Assembly (NCBI RefSeq): GCF_001571225.1
Contig: NZ_BCTJ01000005.1
Coordinates: 1-64,000, forward strand
Origin: Hydrogenophaga palleronii NBRC 102513
GTDB lineage: Bacteria > Pseudomonadota > Gammaproteobacteria > Burkholderiales > Burkholderiaceae_C
Length of the DNA: 64,000 nt
Reading direction: 5' to 3'
Shown here: positions 44,422-54,708 of the stretch, one piece after another
Position numbering within the stretch: position 1 is the stretch's first letter
Layout: every line of letters begins with the position of its first letter
Translations under genes and position numbers: made by a program
The notes under the pieces: generated by a model
Database searches by the model: none
Told to the model about the DNA's origin: nothing
Seen by the model: only the letters and a program-made list of their open reading frames with translations

Positions 44422-45378
44422 TCAACCCGCCGCCTGGGACAGGCGCTCGATGGCATCGGCCAGCCAGTCGCTGCGCAGTGGCGCGGCGGCGTTGGCGTGC
44501 ACCATCCAGCCCCCGTCAAGCGCGTCCACCTGCACCAGCCCGCCCTGCCAGAGCAGCCAGGCCAGCCAGGCGCACTGGCCTGCGGTGGGTGCTTCGCCAG
44601 CGGGCGCGCTCAGCAGCGCGCTGAGCTCGGTGCCGTCGGCGATGCGCACCCGGTCGCCTTGCAGCTCGGCACCCAGCGCCTGCGCCAGCACCGCCAGGGC
44701 ACCGGCGCCGTCGCGTTGCGGCCCGAACTCGCGCAACCAGTGGCGCAGATGGCCGGCAATGGCCGCGCCGCGCTGCGCCTCGGCCTGCATCAGGTCGGCG
44801 TGGTCCCAGCGATGCCAGTCCACGGTGGGTGCGCTGCAGCCCGCCGCGAGCGCGGCCTGGGCAAAGCGGTACACCGCCTGCTCGTGCCCGTCGCTGTGCA
44901 CCGCAGCGCTCAGCATCAGCAAGCCGGCCAGCCGGTTGGCCAGCAGCTGGCTTTGTTGCGCCAGCAGCTTGTCGCGCATCAGCTCGTCGCGTTCGCTGCG
45001 CAACTCGGCCAGTTCCAGCGCGTTCTTCAGATCGGCGCGCAGGCTTTCCAGCTCCCAGGGCTTGTTGATGTAGCGGTAGATCTCGCCGGTGTTGATGGCT
45101 TCGATGGCGTCCCCGATTTCCGAATACGCGGTGGTCAACATGCGCACGATGCCGGGGTAGTACTCGCGCGCATGGCGCAGCAGCTCGTTGCCGTAGGCGC
45201 CCGGCATGCGCTGGTCACTCACCAGCACCGCGATCTCGGCACCATGCGCCGCCAGCACCGCCTTGCCCTCTTCCACGGACCCCGCGGTCAACACGGGCGC
45301 CATCGGACTCACCAGACGCTCGAAGTACTTCAGCGCCATCGCCTCGTCATCGACATACAAAATTTTCACGGGCTTCAC
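44422..45378 (-). CDS. phcQ: PhcQ-type response regulator
   Basis: 318 aa. Receiver domain 1-125: acidic pair D10/D11 (LYVDDEAM), phosphoacceptor D55 (VSDQRMPG), T/A pair in MLTTAYSE and the lysine in YINKPW. A coiled-coil-like helix (about 125-165, rich in E/L/R) links to a C-terminal ~150-residue region without a known DNA-binding motif. Ralstonia PhcQ has the same plan. Start is GTG 45378: GGAG lies six bases upstream and the frame upstream is non-homologous. Last gene of the phc operon, 26 bp after phcR. Confidence 0.85.
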   Translation of the reverse strand: MKPVKILYVDDEAMALKYFERLVSPMAPVLTAGSVEEGKAVLAAHGAEIAVLVSDQRMPGAYGNELLRHAREYYPGIVRMLTTAYSEIGDAIEAINTGEIYRYINKPWELESLRADLKNALELAELRSERDELMRDKLLAQQSQLLANRLAGLLMLSAAVHSDGHEQAVYRFAQAALAAGCSAPTVDWHRWDHADLMQAEAQRGAAIAGHLRHWLREFGPQRDGAGALAVLAQALGAELQGDRVRIADGTELSALLSAPAGEAPTAGQCAWLAWLLWQGGLVQVDALDGGWMVHANAAAPLRSDWLADAIERLSQAAG

Positions 45379-45404
45379 GCAGGCTCCAGACAGGTTTCTC
45401 GGGA

Positions 45405-46586
45405 TTATTGGGCAGACGGGAAATACAGGGAGACGGTGGCGCCATTCCCGACTTCGGAACGCACCACGACGGCCCCTCCCAACGAGGTCATCACGCGCCG
45501 GCAGAACAGCAGCCCCATGCCGCTGCCGCCGCTGTCGGCACGGGTGGTGGTGGGTTCGAAGGTGAGGCGACTGAGCACTTCGGGCGCAATGCCCGGCCCG
45601 TTGTCGCGCACGTGAATGACGGGTTGCACCGCCAGCCCGGGCGCGGGGGCTTCCTGGCCGAGCAGGATGTACACACCGGGGCGTTCGGGCGGGCTGGCGC
45701 GAAGGGCCAGGGTGGCGTTCTTCACCAGCGTGCAGAGCACCAGGTACAGCAGGTCGCGGCGGCCGGGCAGCACGAAGTCGGCCCCCAGGTCGCTGGAGAG
45801 CCACCGGGCCTCGTCGTGGTCGAACGGGTATTCGTCGTGCACCGCCTGCACCAGCTCGCTGGCGCGCAGGCTGGGTGCGCTGTCGGGGTGGTAGGCGTCG
45901 CGCGCGGTCTGCACGAAGGTCGACACCAGCGACTGCGCGTACTCGGCACGCCGTTGCGCCGCTTCGATCATCTGCAACACGTCGCCCGGGTGCTGCTGTT
46001 CTATCTGCGCGAAGCCGCTGTCGCTCTCGGGGTTGTCGCGGTGGCGGTCGCGCATGGCCGACAGATAGCCGCGCACCGTGGCCAGCGGCGTGGTGACCTC
46101 GTGCGCCAGAAAACCGAGGGTCTCGCGCAGGGTGGCCGCGCGGCGCTCCAGCAGAGCGCGCTCACGCGCCCGCTCCTGGGCCGACATGAGGGCTTCGCGC
46201 AAGGCCTGGCGCGTCAGCGCTTCGTCCAGCGGCTTCTCCAGGATCTTCTCGACATGCCCGCGGTTGACCGCCGACATGGCCACGTCCTTGTCGGCATAGG
46301 CCGACACCAGCAGGCGCGAGATGTGGGGATACAGCTGCCGCGCTTCGCTGAGCAGCGCCACGCCGTCGCGCTGCGGCATGGCGTAGTCGGTCAGCAGCAC
46401 CGCAATTTCATGGCTGCGTTGCGCCAGCAGGGCCAGCGCCTCGGCCACACCACCCGCCGTCAGCACCACGAACTCGTCGCCATACAGGCGCGCAAACCAT
46501 TTGCAGGCCTGCGGCTCGTCGTCCACCATCAGGATCGCATGGGCGCCAAGGGCGCCGTGCGTTGCACCGGACTCAGCGGATGTCAT
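45405..46586 (-). CDS. phcR: PhcR-type receiver-histidine kinase hybrid
   Basis: 393 aa. N-terminal receiver (about 15-130) with D67 in LLTDYAMPQRDG and K118 in ILEKPL. A histidine kinase follows: phosphoacceptor H162 in FLAHEVTTPLATV, N box LVKNATLAL, G1 RDNGPGI and G2 GSGMGLLFCRRV. Receiver-first, kinase-second order is the hallmark of PhcR. It is expected to take phosphate from PhcS. The start ATG overlaps the phcS stop (ATGA), so the genes are translationally coupled. Confidence 0.88.
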   Translation of the reverse strand: MTSAESGATHGALGAHAILMVDDEPQACKWFARLYGDEFVVLTAGGVAEALALLAQRSHEIAVLLTDYAMPQRDGVALLSEARQLYPHISRLLVSAYADKDVAMSAVNRGHVEKILEKPLDEALTRQALREALMSAQERARERALLERRAATLRETLGFLAHEVTTPLATVRGYLSAMRDRHRDNPESDSGFAQIEQQHPGDVLQMIEAAQRRAEYAQSLVSTFVQTARDAYHPDSAPSLRASELVQAVHDEYPFDHDEARWLSSDLGADFVLPGRRDLLYLVLCTLVKNATLALRASPPERPGVYILLGQEAPAPGLAVQPVIHVRDNGPGIAPEVLSRLTFEPTTTRADSGGSGMGLLFCRRVMTSLGGAVVVRSEVGNGATVSLYFPSAQ

Positions 46587-47914
46587 GCGGGCCTCGGCAA
46601 ATCAAAGGTGAACTCGGTCCAGCTGCCGGGCTCGCTCTCCACCGCCAGCACACCGCCGTGGCGCTGCACGATGCCGTAGCTCACGCTCAGGCCCAGGCCC
46701 AGGCCGGCGCCCACGTCACGGGTGGTGAAGAAGGGTTCGAACACGCGGCTCAGGTTGTCGGGTTCGATGCCTGTGCCGTTGTCGCGCACCGACACCCCCA
46801 GCCGTTCACCGACTGCTGCAACCGTCACCACGATCTTGGGAAACTCACGCTTGGCCGCGTGCACCGCTTTTGCGGCATTGCTCATCAGGTTGATCAACAC
46901 GCCGATGATGGCCGGCTCGTCGCCCAGCACATGGGTGTCCTGGGGCAGATCGACCACCATCTCGACGCCCTTGAGTTCGAACCCGGCCAGACGCACTGCC
47001 GACCGCACCGCGTTTTCGAGCAAGAACGGGCGCTGGCTGTCCTGTCCGGGCTTCTGGTAGGCGAAGGTCTTGAGATCGGACACGATGTTCTGGATGCGCT
47101 GCATGCCTTCACGGGCATCCATGAGACTTTCCTTGAGCATCGAATCACCCTCCACGCTTTTGCACGTCAATCCCATGTTCACCGCCATCAGGCTGTAGTT
47201 CACAGGGTTGTTGAGTTCGTGCAACAGACCGGCGGACAAAGTCCCGATGGCTGCCATCTTCTCACGCTGCAGCAGTTGGCCCTTGACTTCGGCCAAGGTG
47301 TTGTTGATGTCGCGCAGCGAGGCGTTTTTCTCGGACACTTCGTGCTGCAGCTGGAACAGGCGCAGGCGGGCCTTTTCGTTGAACCAGGTGCACACCGTGC
47401 TGGCGGCGGCAGAGAACAGGATGAACAGCGAGTTCGTGACCAGCCGCGAGTTGTCCTGCAGTTCGCCGTCGTGCAGCAGGCAGGCCACCACGTACAGGAT
47501 CAGGGTCAGCAAGCCGAAGCTGCCGCCTTCCAGGAAGGTGATCGGCAGAATGATGCCGACCGCGTAGAGCGCCAGGTGCAGTCCGACGAAATAGATCGAG
47601 TTCACCCCGTCGGTGTCGTAGATCATGAAGGCGATCATGATCTGCGGCAGCATCAACCAGAACATGGTGAGCGGGCGCACATGACGCCGGCCGAATGGCG
47701 TGAAGAGCAGACGAAGCACGCCCAGCGTGAGCACCACCACCAACAGGCGCAGCAGGGTGAACTCCAGCAAGCGGTCCGGGTAGGAGAAGTAGTCGAGCCC
47801 GATGCCAGCCAGCACCAGCACGATCGACGTGATGCATCCCGCCTTGCTGTACGTCAGGCGAAAGTCCGACAGTTGCTGCTCGTACGGCGAGCTTGGCCGT
47901 TCAGCCCTTTTCAA
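46583..47914 (-). CDS. phcS: PhcS-type membrane sensor histidine kinase
   Basis: 443 aa. Six hydrophobic helices cover residues ~27-175 with no large periplasmic loop. A coiled coil (180-220) leads to the phosphoacceptor H232 in LLHELNNPVNYSLM, close to the His-230 that I recall for Ralstonia PhcS. The ATPase domain has NLMSNAAKAV, DNGTGIEP and GLGLGLSVSYGI. In Ralstonia PhcS senses 3-hydroxy fatty-acid methyl esters. Its start lies 14 bp inside the end of phcB. Confidence 0.9.
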   Translation of the reverse strand: MKRAERPSSPYEQQLSDFRLTYSKAGCITSIVLVLAGIGLDYFSYPDRLLEFTLLRLLVVVLTLGVLRLLFTPFGRRHVRPLTMFWLMLPQIMIAFMIYDTDGVNSIYFVGLHLALYAVGIILPITFLEGGSFGLLTLILYVVACLLHDGELQDNSRLVTNSLFILFSAAASTVCTWFNEKARLRLFQLQHEVSEKNASLRDINNTLAEVKGQLLQREKMAAIGTLSAGLLHELNNPVNYSLMAVNMGLTCKSVEGDSMLKESLMDAREGMQRIQNIVSDLKTFAYQKPGQDSQRPFLLENAVRSAVRLAGFELKGVEMVVDLPQDTHVLGDEPAIIGVLINLMSNAAKAVHAAKREFPKIVVTVAAVGERLGVSVRDNGTGIEPDNLSRVFEPFFTTRDVGAGLGLGLSVSYGIVQRHGGVLAVESEPGSWTEFTFDLPRPA

Positions 47915-49331
47915 GTGCCATCGCCCTCAGGTTCGCGTTGACCGTCAATTCCGCAAAGATGTTGACACCGGTGGAGTCCGTATACAAGGTCACCGGGGCA
48001 TTCACCTCCTCCAGCACCGACAGCATCTGCTCTTCGTTGCGGTAGATCAGATGCCATTCCAGCAAATGCTCCATGCCGAAACGCTCAGGGTTGTCCGAGT
48101 GCACGTTGGTCACCAGCATCTGTGCGCCCGGGTTGCTGCGCGAGAGGAAGTAGCGGATCAGGCGGGCACAGACCTTGTCGGAGAGGTAATCGAACAGGCC
48201 CGCGCAGTAGATGGTGTCGAAACCCTCACCATCGGCGGGTGCGTTGTCCCGTGTCGCCCGTTTGAGCAGCTCGTGCACCGACTCCTGCACGAATTCGACA
48301 TTCACCGACGTGTTGTGCGCCTGCGCGGCTTCAGCGATTTTCTGGCGTGTGTAGTTCAGCGTTTCAAGGCTGAAGTCGACCAGGGTGAAGCGCAAACGCG
48401 AAAGGTCCAGGCCCGAGGCCACCAGGCGCTGAATCTCGACACCCGGTCCGCAGCCGATGTTGAGAATGCGCACCGTGCGGTTCTCGCGCTCCGCGGTCGC
48501 CACGGCCTTCTTGAGAAAGTCGACCAGGATGTCGATGCGGTTGCGGTGGGCCACGGCGACCGCCGCACGCAGGAACATCGCATTCACCAGCTGGATGTAG
48601 GTGCTGCTGCCCTGGCGCGGATCCCCCAGAATCTGGTTCACCATCTCGTAGTCACCGGCGTACCCGAGCGGCTTGGCGAAGGTGCGGTACACGAAGGGCG
48701 CACGCAAGACCAGCGGATGCAGCGCCGTCTGCGCGTAGACCCGATGCAGCAATGCATCTTCCTCCGGCAGCCTGGAGGCCTCGTCCTCCAGGCGGATGAG
48801 GAACTCCTTGCCCTTGATCATGAGCGGCTCGGCGATGGCGTTGAACACGTCGTCGGTGAGCCGGCCATCCGGCTGCCGGGGCAACGAGTCGACCATGTCG
48901 GCCTGATCGATCCAGCGCGCCGTCTCGGACAGAAAGGCCCGGAACTCGCTGATGGTCACCTGGTAGCTCTGCCGGATCTTGAAGCGCGATTCCCAATCGG
49001 CCACGAAGCGCATGGCTTCGTCGCGCACCTGGTCCACGTCACCGCGAATGGCGTTGAGATCGGACCATTCGTCGATCAGCGCGACGGAGATCACCGCCAT
49101 CAGCCCCGTGTTGAGCAGACTGACGACCACCGCCTTGCCCTTGTAGATGCTGCGGTCGCCCGACCGGATGGTCAGTTCGTTGAGCACCTCACTCACCTGG
49201 ACGATGGAGTACGGGTTGTAGATCTCCATCACCAGCGAGCGGCGTTGAAGACTGGTCAAGGTCCCGCGCGCGCTGTCCCCCTGGCTATTGCGAAACGTAA
49301 CGACGTGATCGAATGGACGCTGTAGGTACAC
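47901..49331 (-). CDS. phcB: PhcB-type SAM-dependent methyltransferase (3-hydroxy fatty acid methyl ester signal synthase)
   Basis: 476 aa. N-terminal ~110 residues resemble a PilZ-like beta domain (GTLTSLQRRSLVMEIYNPY; VQVSEVLNELTI). A helical middle region follows, then a Rossmann methyltransferase with motif I RILNIGCGPGVEIQRL near residue 288 and the acidic strand FTLVDFSLETLNY. PhcB methylates 3-hydroxy palmitic or myristic acid to the quorum signal in Ralstonia. The chain length here is unknown. The start is GTG 49331 with no obvious ribosome binding site, so the true start may be slightly downstream. A TTGACT -35-like box is at 49407-49412. First gene of phcBSRQ. Confidence 0.88.
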   Translation of the reverse strand: MYLQRPFDHVVTFRNSQGDSARGTLTSLQRRSLVMEIYNPYSIVQVSEVLNELTIRSGDRSIYKGKAVVVSLLNTGLMAVISVALIDEWSDLNAIRGDVDQVRDEAMRFVADWESRFKIRQSYQVTISEFRAFLSETARWIDQADMVDSLPRQPDGRLTDDVFNAIAEPLMIKGKEFLIRLEDEASRLPEEDALLHRVYAQTALHPLVLRAPFVYRTFAKPLGYAGDYEMVNQILGDPRQGSSTYIQLVNAMFLRAAVAVAHRNRIDILVDFLKKAVATAERENRTVRILNIGCGPGVEIQRLVASGLDLSRLRFTLVDFSLETLNYTRQKIAEAAQAHNTSVNVEFVQESVHELLKRATRDNAPADGEGFDTIYCAGLFDYLSDKVCARLIRYFLSRSNPGAQMLVTNVHSDNPERFGMEHLLEWHLIYRNEEQMLSVLEEVNAPVTLYTDSTGVNIFAELTVNANLRAMALEKG

Positions 49332-49447
49332 GGTGTGACCGATTGATCAGATGAAGACGCTGGTGCGGTGCCGGCGCCCTTGAAAGGCTCCCCAGCCGCC
49401 GAGTGTAGTCAAGCCGCAAGACAGCTCTCGGAGCCCCGAAGACATGC

Positions 49448-51394
49448 TCACACCAGAAGTGCGTTGACGCGCTTCACGTAGGCCGCCGGATCGTCCGGCA
49501 AACCGCCTTCGGCCAGCAGCGCCTGGTCGAACAGGATGTGCGCCAGGTCGTCGAAATGCGCGCTGCCCTCCAGCTTCTGCACCAGCGCGTGGCCGGCGTT
49601 CACCTCCAGGATCGGCCGCACCTCGGGCGCGGGCTGGCCGGCCTGCTTGAGCATGCGGGCCAGCTGGGTGGAGAGGTCGCCGTCTTCCACCACCAGGCAG
49701 GCCGGCGAGTCCACCAGGCGCGAGGTGACGCGCACGTCCTTGGCCTTGTCCTTCAGGCTTTCCTTCAGGCGTTCCAGCACCGGCTTGAAGGTTTCGGCGG
49801 CGGCTTCGGCGGCCTTCTTCTCTTCTTCGTCCTGCAGCGAACCCAGGTCCACCGCGCCCTTGGCCACGCTCTGCAGCGGCGTGCCGTCGAACTCGTTGAG
49901 GAAGGACAGCGCCCACTCGTCCACGCGGTCGGTCATCAGCAGCACCTCGATGCCCTTCTTGCGGAACACCTCCAGTTGCGGGCTGTGCTGCGCGGCGGCG
50001 CGGTTGTCGGCGGTGATGTAGTAGATCGCGGCCTGGCCTTCCTTCATGCGCGCCTTGTAGTCGGCCAGCGCGGTGAGTTCAGTGCCCTGGGTGCTGGCAA
50101 AGCGCAGCAGCTTGGCGATCTTGTCGCGGTTGGCGAAGTCCTCGCCCAGGCCTTCCTTGAGCACGGCACCGAACTCGGCGTAGAACTTGGTGTACTGGCC
50201 GGCGCTCTTCTCGGCCTCGGCCTTGTCTTCGGCCGACACCACGTCGGTCACACCGTCGGCACCTTCGCTGGCCGCGGGTGCCTTGTCCTTTTTCGCCAGG
50301 TCGTCCAGCATGGACAACACACGGCGCGTATTGCCTTCGCGGATGGCCTTCACGTCGCGGCTTTCCTGCAGCAGCTCGCGGCTCACGTTGAGCGGCAGGT
50401 CGGCCGAATCCACCACACCCTTGACCCAGCGCAGGTAAGACGGCATCAGGGCCTCGGCCTCGTCCATGATGAAGACGCGCTTCACGTACAGCTTGATGCC
50501 GGCCTTGCGGTCGCGGTTCCAGAGGTCTTGCGGCGCCTTGCTCGGGATGTAGAGCAGCTGCGTGTACTCGGTGCTGCCCTCCACGCGGTTGTGGCTCCAG
50601 GCCAGTGGCGCCTCGGTGTCGTAGCTCAGGTTCTTGTAGAACTCGGCGTACTGCTCGTCGCTCACGTCCTTCTTGGGGCGCGCCCACAGCGCATTGGCGG
50701 AGTTCACCGCCTCCCACTCGTCCAGCAGCACCTGCTCGCTCTTCTCGGCGTCCCACTCTTCCTTCTGCATCAGGATGGGCAGGCTGATGTGGTCCGAGTA
50801 TTTGGCGATGATGGACTTGAGCTTCCAGCGGTCGAGGTAGTCGCTGGCGTCGTCGCGCAGGTGCAGGATGACGCTGGTGCCACGCGCGGGGCGGTCGATG
50901 GTTTCCACCTCGAAGTCGCCCGTGCCGCCGCTGGTCCAGCGCACGCCCTCGGCCGCCGACAGGCCGGCGCGGCGCGATTCGACAGTGATCTTGTCGGCCA
51001 CGATGAAGCCGGAGTAGAAACCGACGCCGAACTGGCCGATGAGTTGCGCGTCCTGCTTCTGGTCGCCGCTCAGGCGGCCCATGAAGTCCTTGGTGCCGCT
51101 CTTGGCGATGGTGCCGAGGTGGTCGATCGCCTCCTGCGCGCTCATGCCGATGCCGTTGTCGGTGATGCTGATGGTGCGCGCCTCGCGGTCGAAGGCCACG
51201 CGCACTTCCAGGTTGGGCGCGTCTTCGAACAGCGCGCTGTTGTTCAGCGCTTCGAAGCGCAGCTTGTCGCACGCGTCCGAGGCGTTGGACACCAGTTCGC
51301 GCAGAAAAATATCGGGGTTGGAGTACAGGGAGTGCGTGACCAGGTGCAACAGTTGGGCCACTTCGGCCTGGAACGACAGGGTTTGTTTGCTCAT
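49448..51394 (-). CDS. htpG: Molecular chaperone HtpG (Hsp90)
   Basis: 648 aa, complete. GHKL ATPase motifs: [57 protein letters not shown] and a GTSVILHL strand. The middle and C-terminal dimerisation domains are full length. HtpG helps fold or remodel clients during heat and oxidative stress. A near-consensus sigma-32 promoter lies 67-93 bp upstream. The gene is 116 bp downstream of phcB on the same strand. Confidence 0.97.
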   Translation of the reverse strand: MSKQTLSFQAEVAQLLHLVTHSLYSNPDIFLRELVSNASDACDKLRFEALNNSALFEDAPNLEVRVAFDREARTISITDNGIGMSAQEAIDHLGTIAKSGTKDFMGRLSGDQKQDAQLIGQFGVGFYSGFIVADKITVESRRAGLSAAEGVRWTSGGTGDFEVETIDRPARGTSVILHLRDDASDYLDRWKLKSIIAKYSDHISLPILMQKEEWDAEKSEQVLLDEWEAVNSANALWARPKKDVSDEQYAEFYKNLSYDTEAPLAWSHNRVEGSTEYTQLLYIPSKAPQDLWNRDRKAGIKLYVKRVFIMDEAEALMPSYLRWVKGVVDSADLPLNVSRELLQESRDVKAIREGNTRRVLSMLDDLAKKDKAPAASEGADGVTDVVSAEDKAEAEKSAGQYTKFYAEFGAVLKEGLGEDFANRDKIAKLLRFASTQGTELTALADYKARMKEGQAAIYYITADNRAAAQHSPQLEVFRKKGIEVLLMTDRVDEWALSFLNEFDGTPLQSVAKGAVDLGSLQDEEEKKAAEAAAETFKPVLERLKESLKDKAKDVRVTSRLVDSPACLVVEDGDLSTQLARMLKQAGQPAPEVRPILEVNAGHALVQKLEGSAHFDDLAHILFDQALLAEGGLPDDPAAYVKRVNALLV

Positions 51395-51460
51395 GGGAAT
51401 CGCGGGCAGAGATCGGTGGACACGCGCGCCCGGCAGGGCGTGCGCACGAAGAGAGGCCGA

Positions 51461-51487
51461 ATTATGGGCCGGTAGCGAAATTTCAAG
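51461..51487 (-). promoter_or_regulatory. Sigma-32 (heat-shock) promoter of htpG
   Basis: On the minus strand, CTTGAAA (51487-51481), a 12-bp spacer, then CCCATAAT (51468-51461). This matches the E. coli sigma-32 consensus CTTGAAA-N11-16-CCCCATNT closely. The -10 element ends 67 bp before the htpG ATG. Confidence 0.85.
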
Positions 51488-51537
51488 ACGGCAGACCTGC
51501 CAGTGCAGCGCCCGATCCGCGCCGGAGTGGCACCCGC

Positions 51538-52842
51538 TCAGTCCACCGTGGCGGTGGCCGGTGCCGGCGCCAGCCATTGCAGCAGCTGTTGCGCCACCAC
51601 CGGGCTGGACAGCAGGCCCAGGTGGCCGGTGCGGTACACCGTGCGCTGGCTGCCGCGCGCAAACACCAGGCGGTGCCGCGGGTCGTCGTGTTCGCCCAGG
51701 GCGCTGCGCAGCGGCACCAGGCCGTCACCGATGAGCCGTTCCGCCAGCAGGCCGCGCTGCGGCGCCAGCGTGGCGGCCACGGTGAAACAGGCCACGCCCT
51801 CGGGCAACGGCAAGGGTTCACGCGGATCGACAAAACCCGCGCCGGCCGCCGGGGGCTCACCCGCCGGACTGGTGGTGGGCGCGGCGTCGCGCACCACGCC
51901 ATGGCGCAGGTCGGTGATGCCGGCGCTGCGCAACTGGCCCAGGCGCACGAAGGGCGCGGTGAAGGGCGTGCCCGCCAGCAGCACGTCCACCCCGTGGCCG
52001 GCACGCTCCAGCGGTGCGCCGTGGTGCGGCGTGCCGAGGAACACCAGGTGCTTCAGGCGGGCGCGCCAGCCATGGCCGGCACGCTGCCCGACCTCGCAAG
52101 CCGCACGCGCCACCAGCCCGCCCATGCTGTGGCCGACGACGGTAATGGACTCGAGCGGCACCGGCCACTGGCTGGCCAGCCATTCGAGCTGGCGCGCGAA
52201 CTCGCGGCCGTTGGCGGCGATGTGCAGGCCGCTGTTGTAGCGCAGGTACACCGGCGTGGCGCCGAGCGCCAGCGCCAGCACGTCACCGTGGTCGTGGCCG
52301 TTGTGGCGCCACTGCGTGTCGTTCATGCACAGGCCGTGCACCAGCACCAGCAGGTGCGGCGTGGCCTGCGCCAGTTGTTGCTGCAGGTCCGGCCCACGCT
52401 CCAGCGACAGGTTGCGGCCGCGGTACCGCAGCACCATGGCCTGGGCCAGCGGGTTGTGCGTGGCGAGCAGGCGGTCGCCCAGCACGCCGTTGAGGGCGGC
52501 CAGCACCGCCTCGCGCCCTGCGGAAGCTTCGGGGTGGCGCGCCGGGTCGTCCACCAGCGGCAGCAACGCGGCCAGCGCACCGTCCACGCCATGGCCCACC
52601 AGCTGGGTGACGCCACGGATGCCGCGGTAGACCTGGCCGGTCAGGCCCCCCGTGCGGTCGGCCTGCGCGCCCGCGGCCAGGCCGAGGCGGTCGCGCACCG
52701 ACTGGTGCACGCTCTCGGTGATGTCGATCACGCCGTTCGTGGCCTGTGCCGCCAGGCTCAGCACGGCCCGCAGGTCGGCGGGGCGCACGTGGCGCAGCAG
52801 CGCGTCGCGGTCGGGGGGAGAGGGGGTGGGCGTCGGGCTCAT
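51538..52842 (-). CDS. Alpha/beta-hydrolase (PGAP1/lipase-like)
   Basis: 434 aa. The nucleophile elbow is GHSMGG, the oxyanion strand [12 protein letters not shown], and the probable acid and His are in [14 protein letters not shown] and [11 protein letters not shown]. The N-terminal ~150 residues are helical without recognised motif. No signal peptide is seen. Similar proteins are annotated as esterase/lipase in Comamonadaceae; substrate is unknown. ATG 52842 was chosen ([16 protein letters not shown]); a longer frame to 52923 adds non-conserved sequence. It is divergent from nothing; the RluF-like gene lies upstream, same strand. Confidence 0.82.
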   Translation of the reverse strand: MSPTPTPSPPDRDALLRHVRPADLRAVLSLAAQATNGVIDITESVHQSVRDRLGLAAGAQADRTGGLTGQVYRGIRGVTQLVGHGVDGALAALLPLVDDPARHPEASAGREAVLAALNGVLGDRLLATHNPLAQAMVLRYRGRNLSLERGPDLQQQLAQATPHLLVLVHGLCMNDTQWRHNGHDHGDVLALALGATPVYLRYNSGLHIAANGREFARQLEWLASQWPVPLESITVVGHSMGGLVARAACEVGQRAGHGWRARLKHLVFLGTPHHGAPLERAGHGVDVLLAGTPFTAPFVRLGQLRSAGITDLRHGVVRDAAPTTSPAGEPPAAGAGFVDPREPLPLPEGVACFTVAATLAPQRGLLAERLIGDGLVPLRSALGEHDDPRHRLVFARGSQRTVYRTGHLGLLSSPVVAQQLLQWLAPAPATATVD

Positions 52843-52903
52843 GGGCCATTGTGGACGCTCAGCCCCCTTCGGTGGGGGATGACAGCAGGGGCTTGTCAGG
52901 CTC

Positions 52904-54139
52904 TCAGAAGCTTTCGTCCGCACCCAGGAAGCGCCACTGCCCCACCGGCAAGTTGCCCAGCAGCACCTTGCCGATACGGATGCGCTTGAGGCCCACCACG
53001 TGCAGGCCCACCTGTTCGCACATGCGGCGGATCTGGCGCTTCTTGCCCTCGGTGAGCACGAAGCGCAGCTGTTCGGGGTTCTGCCAATCCACCTGCGCCG
53101 GCCGCAAGGGCTGGTCGTCCAGGCTCAGGCCGTGGCGCAGCAAGGCCAGTTGCTTCGGCGGAAACACCGCCTGCACGTCCTGTGTCACCAGGCCGGCGCC
53201 TTGCGGCCCGTTCGGCGCGAAGTGCACGCGCACCAGGTACTCCTTGTCGACGCCGCTGCTCTCACCGATCAGGGTGCGCGCGACGCGGCCGTCCTGCGTC
53301 AGCACCAGCAGGCCGGTGGAGTCGATGTCGAGCCGGCCGGCCGGCGCCAGGCCGCGTGTGTGCTCGGGCGCGAAGCGGCGGCCGCCGCCGGGCGTCTTGG
53401 CGTCACCACGCCACTGGCTGGGCGCGCCGATCAGCGTGGCGGCCGCTTCGTGGCCGTCTTCGGGCTGGCCGCTCACATAACCCACCGGCTTGTGCAGCAG
53501 GATGGTGACCTGCCCGGCCTGCTGGTGGCGCGCCTGCGGCGCCACCTCCACCTGGGCGTCGGGCGGCACGGGCATGCCCATCACCGCCGGCTCGCCGTTG
53601 ACCAGCACCCAGCCGCGCGCGATCCATTCGTCGGCCTCGCGGCGCGAGCACAGGCCGAGGTCGGCCATGCGTTTGTTGAGCCGGATCTCGCCGCGCACGT
53701 TGCCCACGCGCGCCAGATCGGGCCGGTGCGCCTGCGGCGGGCGGGGCGGTCGCGGCGCATTGGCCGGGCCGCGTGGTGCGCGTTCGGCGGCTCCGTAGGG
53801 CGCAGGCCCGTCACGGCGCGGCGCCGGGCGGTCGCCCCAGCCGCGTTCGTCGCCACGTGGCGCACCAGCGGGCCCGCTGCGCGGCCGGTCCATGCCCGGG
53901 CGGGGCCGTTGTTCGTTGCGCTCGAAGCGTTCGCCGTCGGGGCGGGCGTCGGCTCGGCCGCGTGGGGCGCCGTAGCCCGGCGCGGGCTCGCGGGGTGGTT
54001 TGGGGGCCGAGGCAGACACGCTCTTGGCGCGTGCCGGGCCGGGTGGGCGCACCGGGGCGCGGCGCGGCGCGAAGGGGTCGACCTTCTTCTTGGCGGCACC
54101 GGGGTCCAGTTTGAGGGTGCGTGGTTTGTCGGTAGTCAT
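52904..54139 (-). CDS. RluF/RsuA-family rRNA pseudouridine synthase with disordered N-terminal extension
   Basis: 411 aa. An S4 domain ([26 protein letters not shown]) begins near residue 150. The catalytic motif [14 protein letters not shown] supplies the aspartate, and EYLVRVH and [16 protein letters not shown] complete the RsuA/RluB/RluE/RluF signature. The preceding ~140 residues are Pro/Arg/Gly-rich repeats without predicted fold. RluF-type enzymes modify 23S rRNA. Long basic extensions are common in Burkholderiales members and may add RNA affinity (inference). Confidence 0.9.
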   Translation of the reverse strand: MTTDKPRTLKLDPGAAKKKVDPFAPRRAPVRPPGPARAKSVSASAPKPPREPAPGYGAPRGRADARPDGERFERNEQRPRPGMDRPRSGPAGAPRGDERGWGDRPAPRRDGPAPYGAAERAPRGPANAPRPPRPPQAHRPDLARVGNVRGEIRLNKRMADLGLCSRREADEWIARGWVLVNGEPAVMGMPVPPDAQVEVAPQARHQQAGQVTILLHKPVGYVSGQPEDGHEAAATLIGAPSQWRGDAKTPGGGRRFAPEHTRGLAPAGRLDIDSTGLLVLTQDGRVARTLIGESSGVDKEYLVRVHFAPNGPQGAGLVTQDVQAVFPPKQLALLRHGLSLDDQPLRPAQVDWQNPEQLRFVLTEGKKRQIRRMCEQVGLHVVGLKRIRIGKVLLGNLPVGQWRFLGADESF

Positions 54140-54270
54140 GGGGCGATCATCCCAGATAAGGTGCGCCGGCAAGCCATTGTTTGCATGGCGTGCGCACGCA
54201 TCGGCCGGGGGCGGCCCTTCGTGGACGGCTTCTCATGCGCGCAGGCATGAACGCCGGCCATCGGCGCCGA

Positions 54271-54708
54271 TCAGCGCTTTTCTGCGCGCCGCTTCGCGGG
54301 CCGGTCACCCACCCAGGCGGGATGGGGCACGTGCTGGCGCATCAGCCCGTCCAGCTCCTTGCTGTGGCGCATGTCGAGGCATTTGAGCAGCTTGAACTCC
54401 GCGCCCGCATACCCTTCCACGGGGTTGGCGTAGTCGCGCCGCAAGTAGGCTTCTGCGAGGCGTTCGACGGCTGGGTTCGCCTTCTCGAAATCGTAGTAAG
54501 TCCAATCGAGGAAGACGCTGCTCGTCGTGCGCGCGTCCAGCCCGGCGGGCGATCCCTCATAAGCGGTCGACAGGCACACACCGAGTGCACGGTCCTTGAA
54601 GTTTTCGGCATTGGTCCGCTGCACCGCCGTCACGGCATCGGCGGCCACAGCCGCACCGGCGATCACGAACCCGAGCATGGCAACGATGAACTGGCCCGAT
54701 GCCTTCAT
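54271..54708 (-). CDS. tai4: Type VI amidase immunity protein Tai4
   Basis: 145 aa. A signal peptide (about 1-23, ending AAVAA) directs it to the periplasm. The core LDWTYYDFEKANPAVERLAE, YAGAEFKLLKCLDM is the Tai4 pattern (PF16695). Tai4 binds Tae4 and protects the producer's own peptidoglycan. Its ATG overlaps the tae4 stop (ATGA), which is typical of effector/immunity pairs. Confidence 0.85.
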   Translation of the reverse strand: MKASGQFIVAMLGFVIAGAAVAADAVTAVQRTNAENFKDRALGVCLSTAYEGSPAGLDARTTSSVFLDWTYYDFEKANPAVERLAEAYLRRDYANPVEGYAGAEFKLLKCLDMRHSKELDGLMRQHVPHPAWVGDRPAKRRAEKR

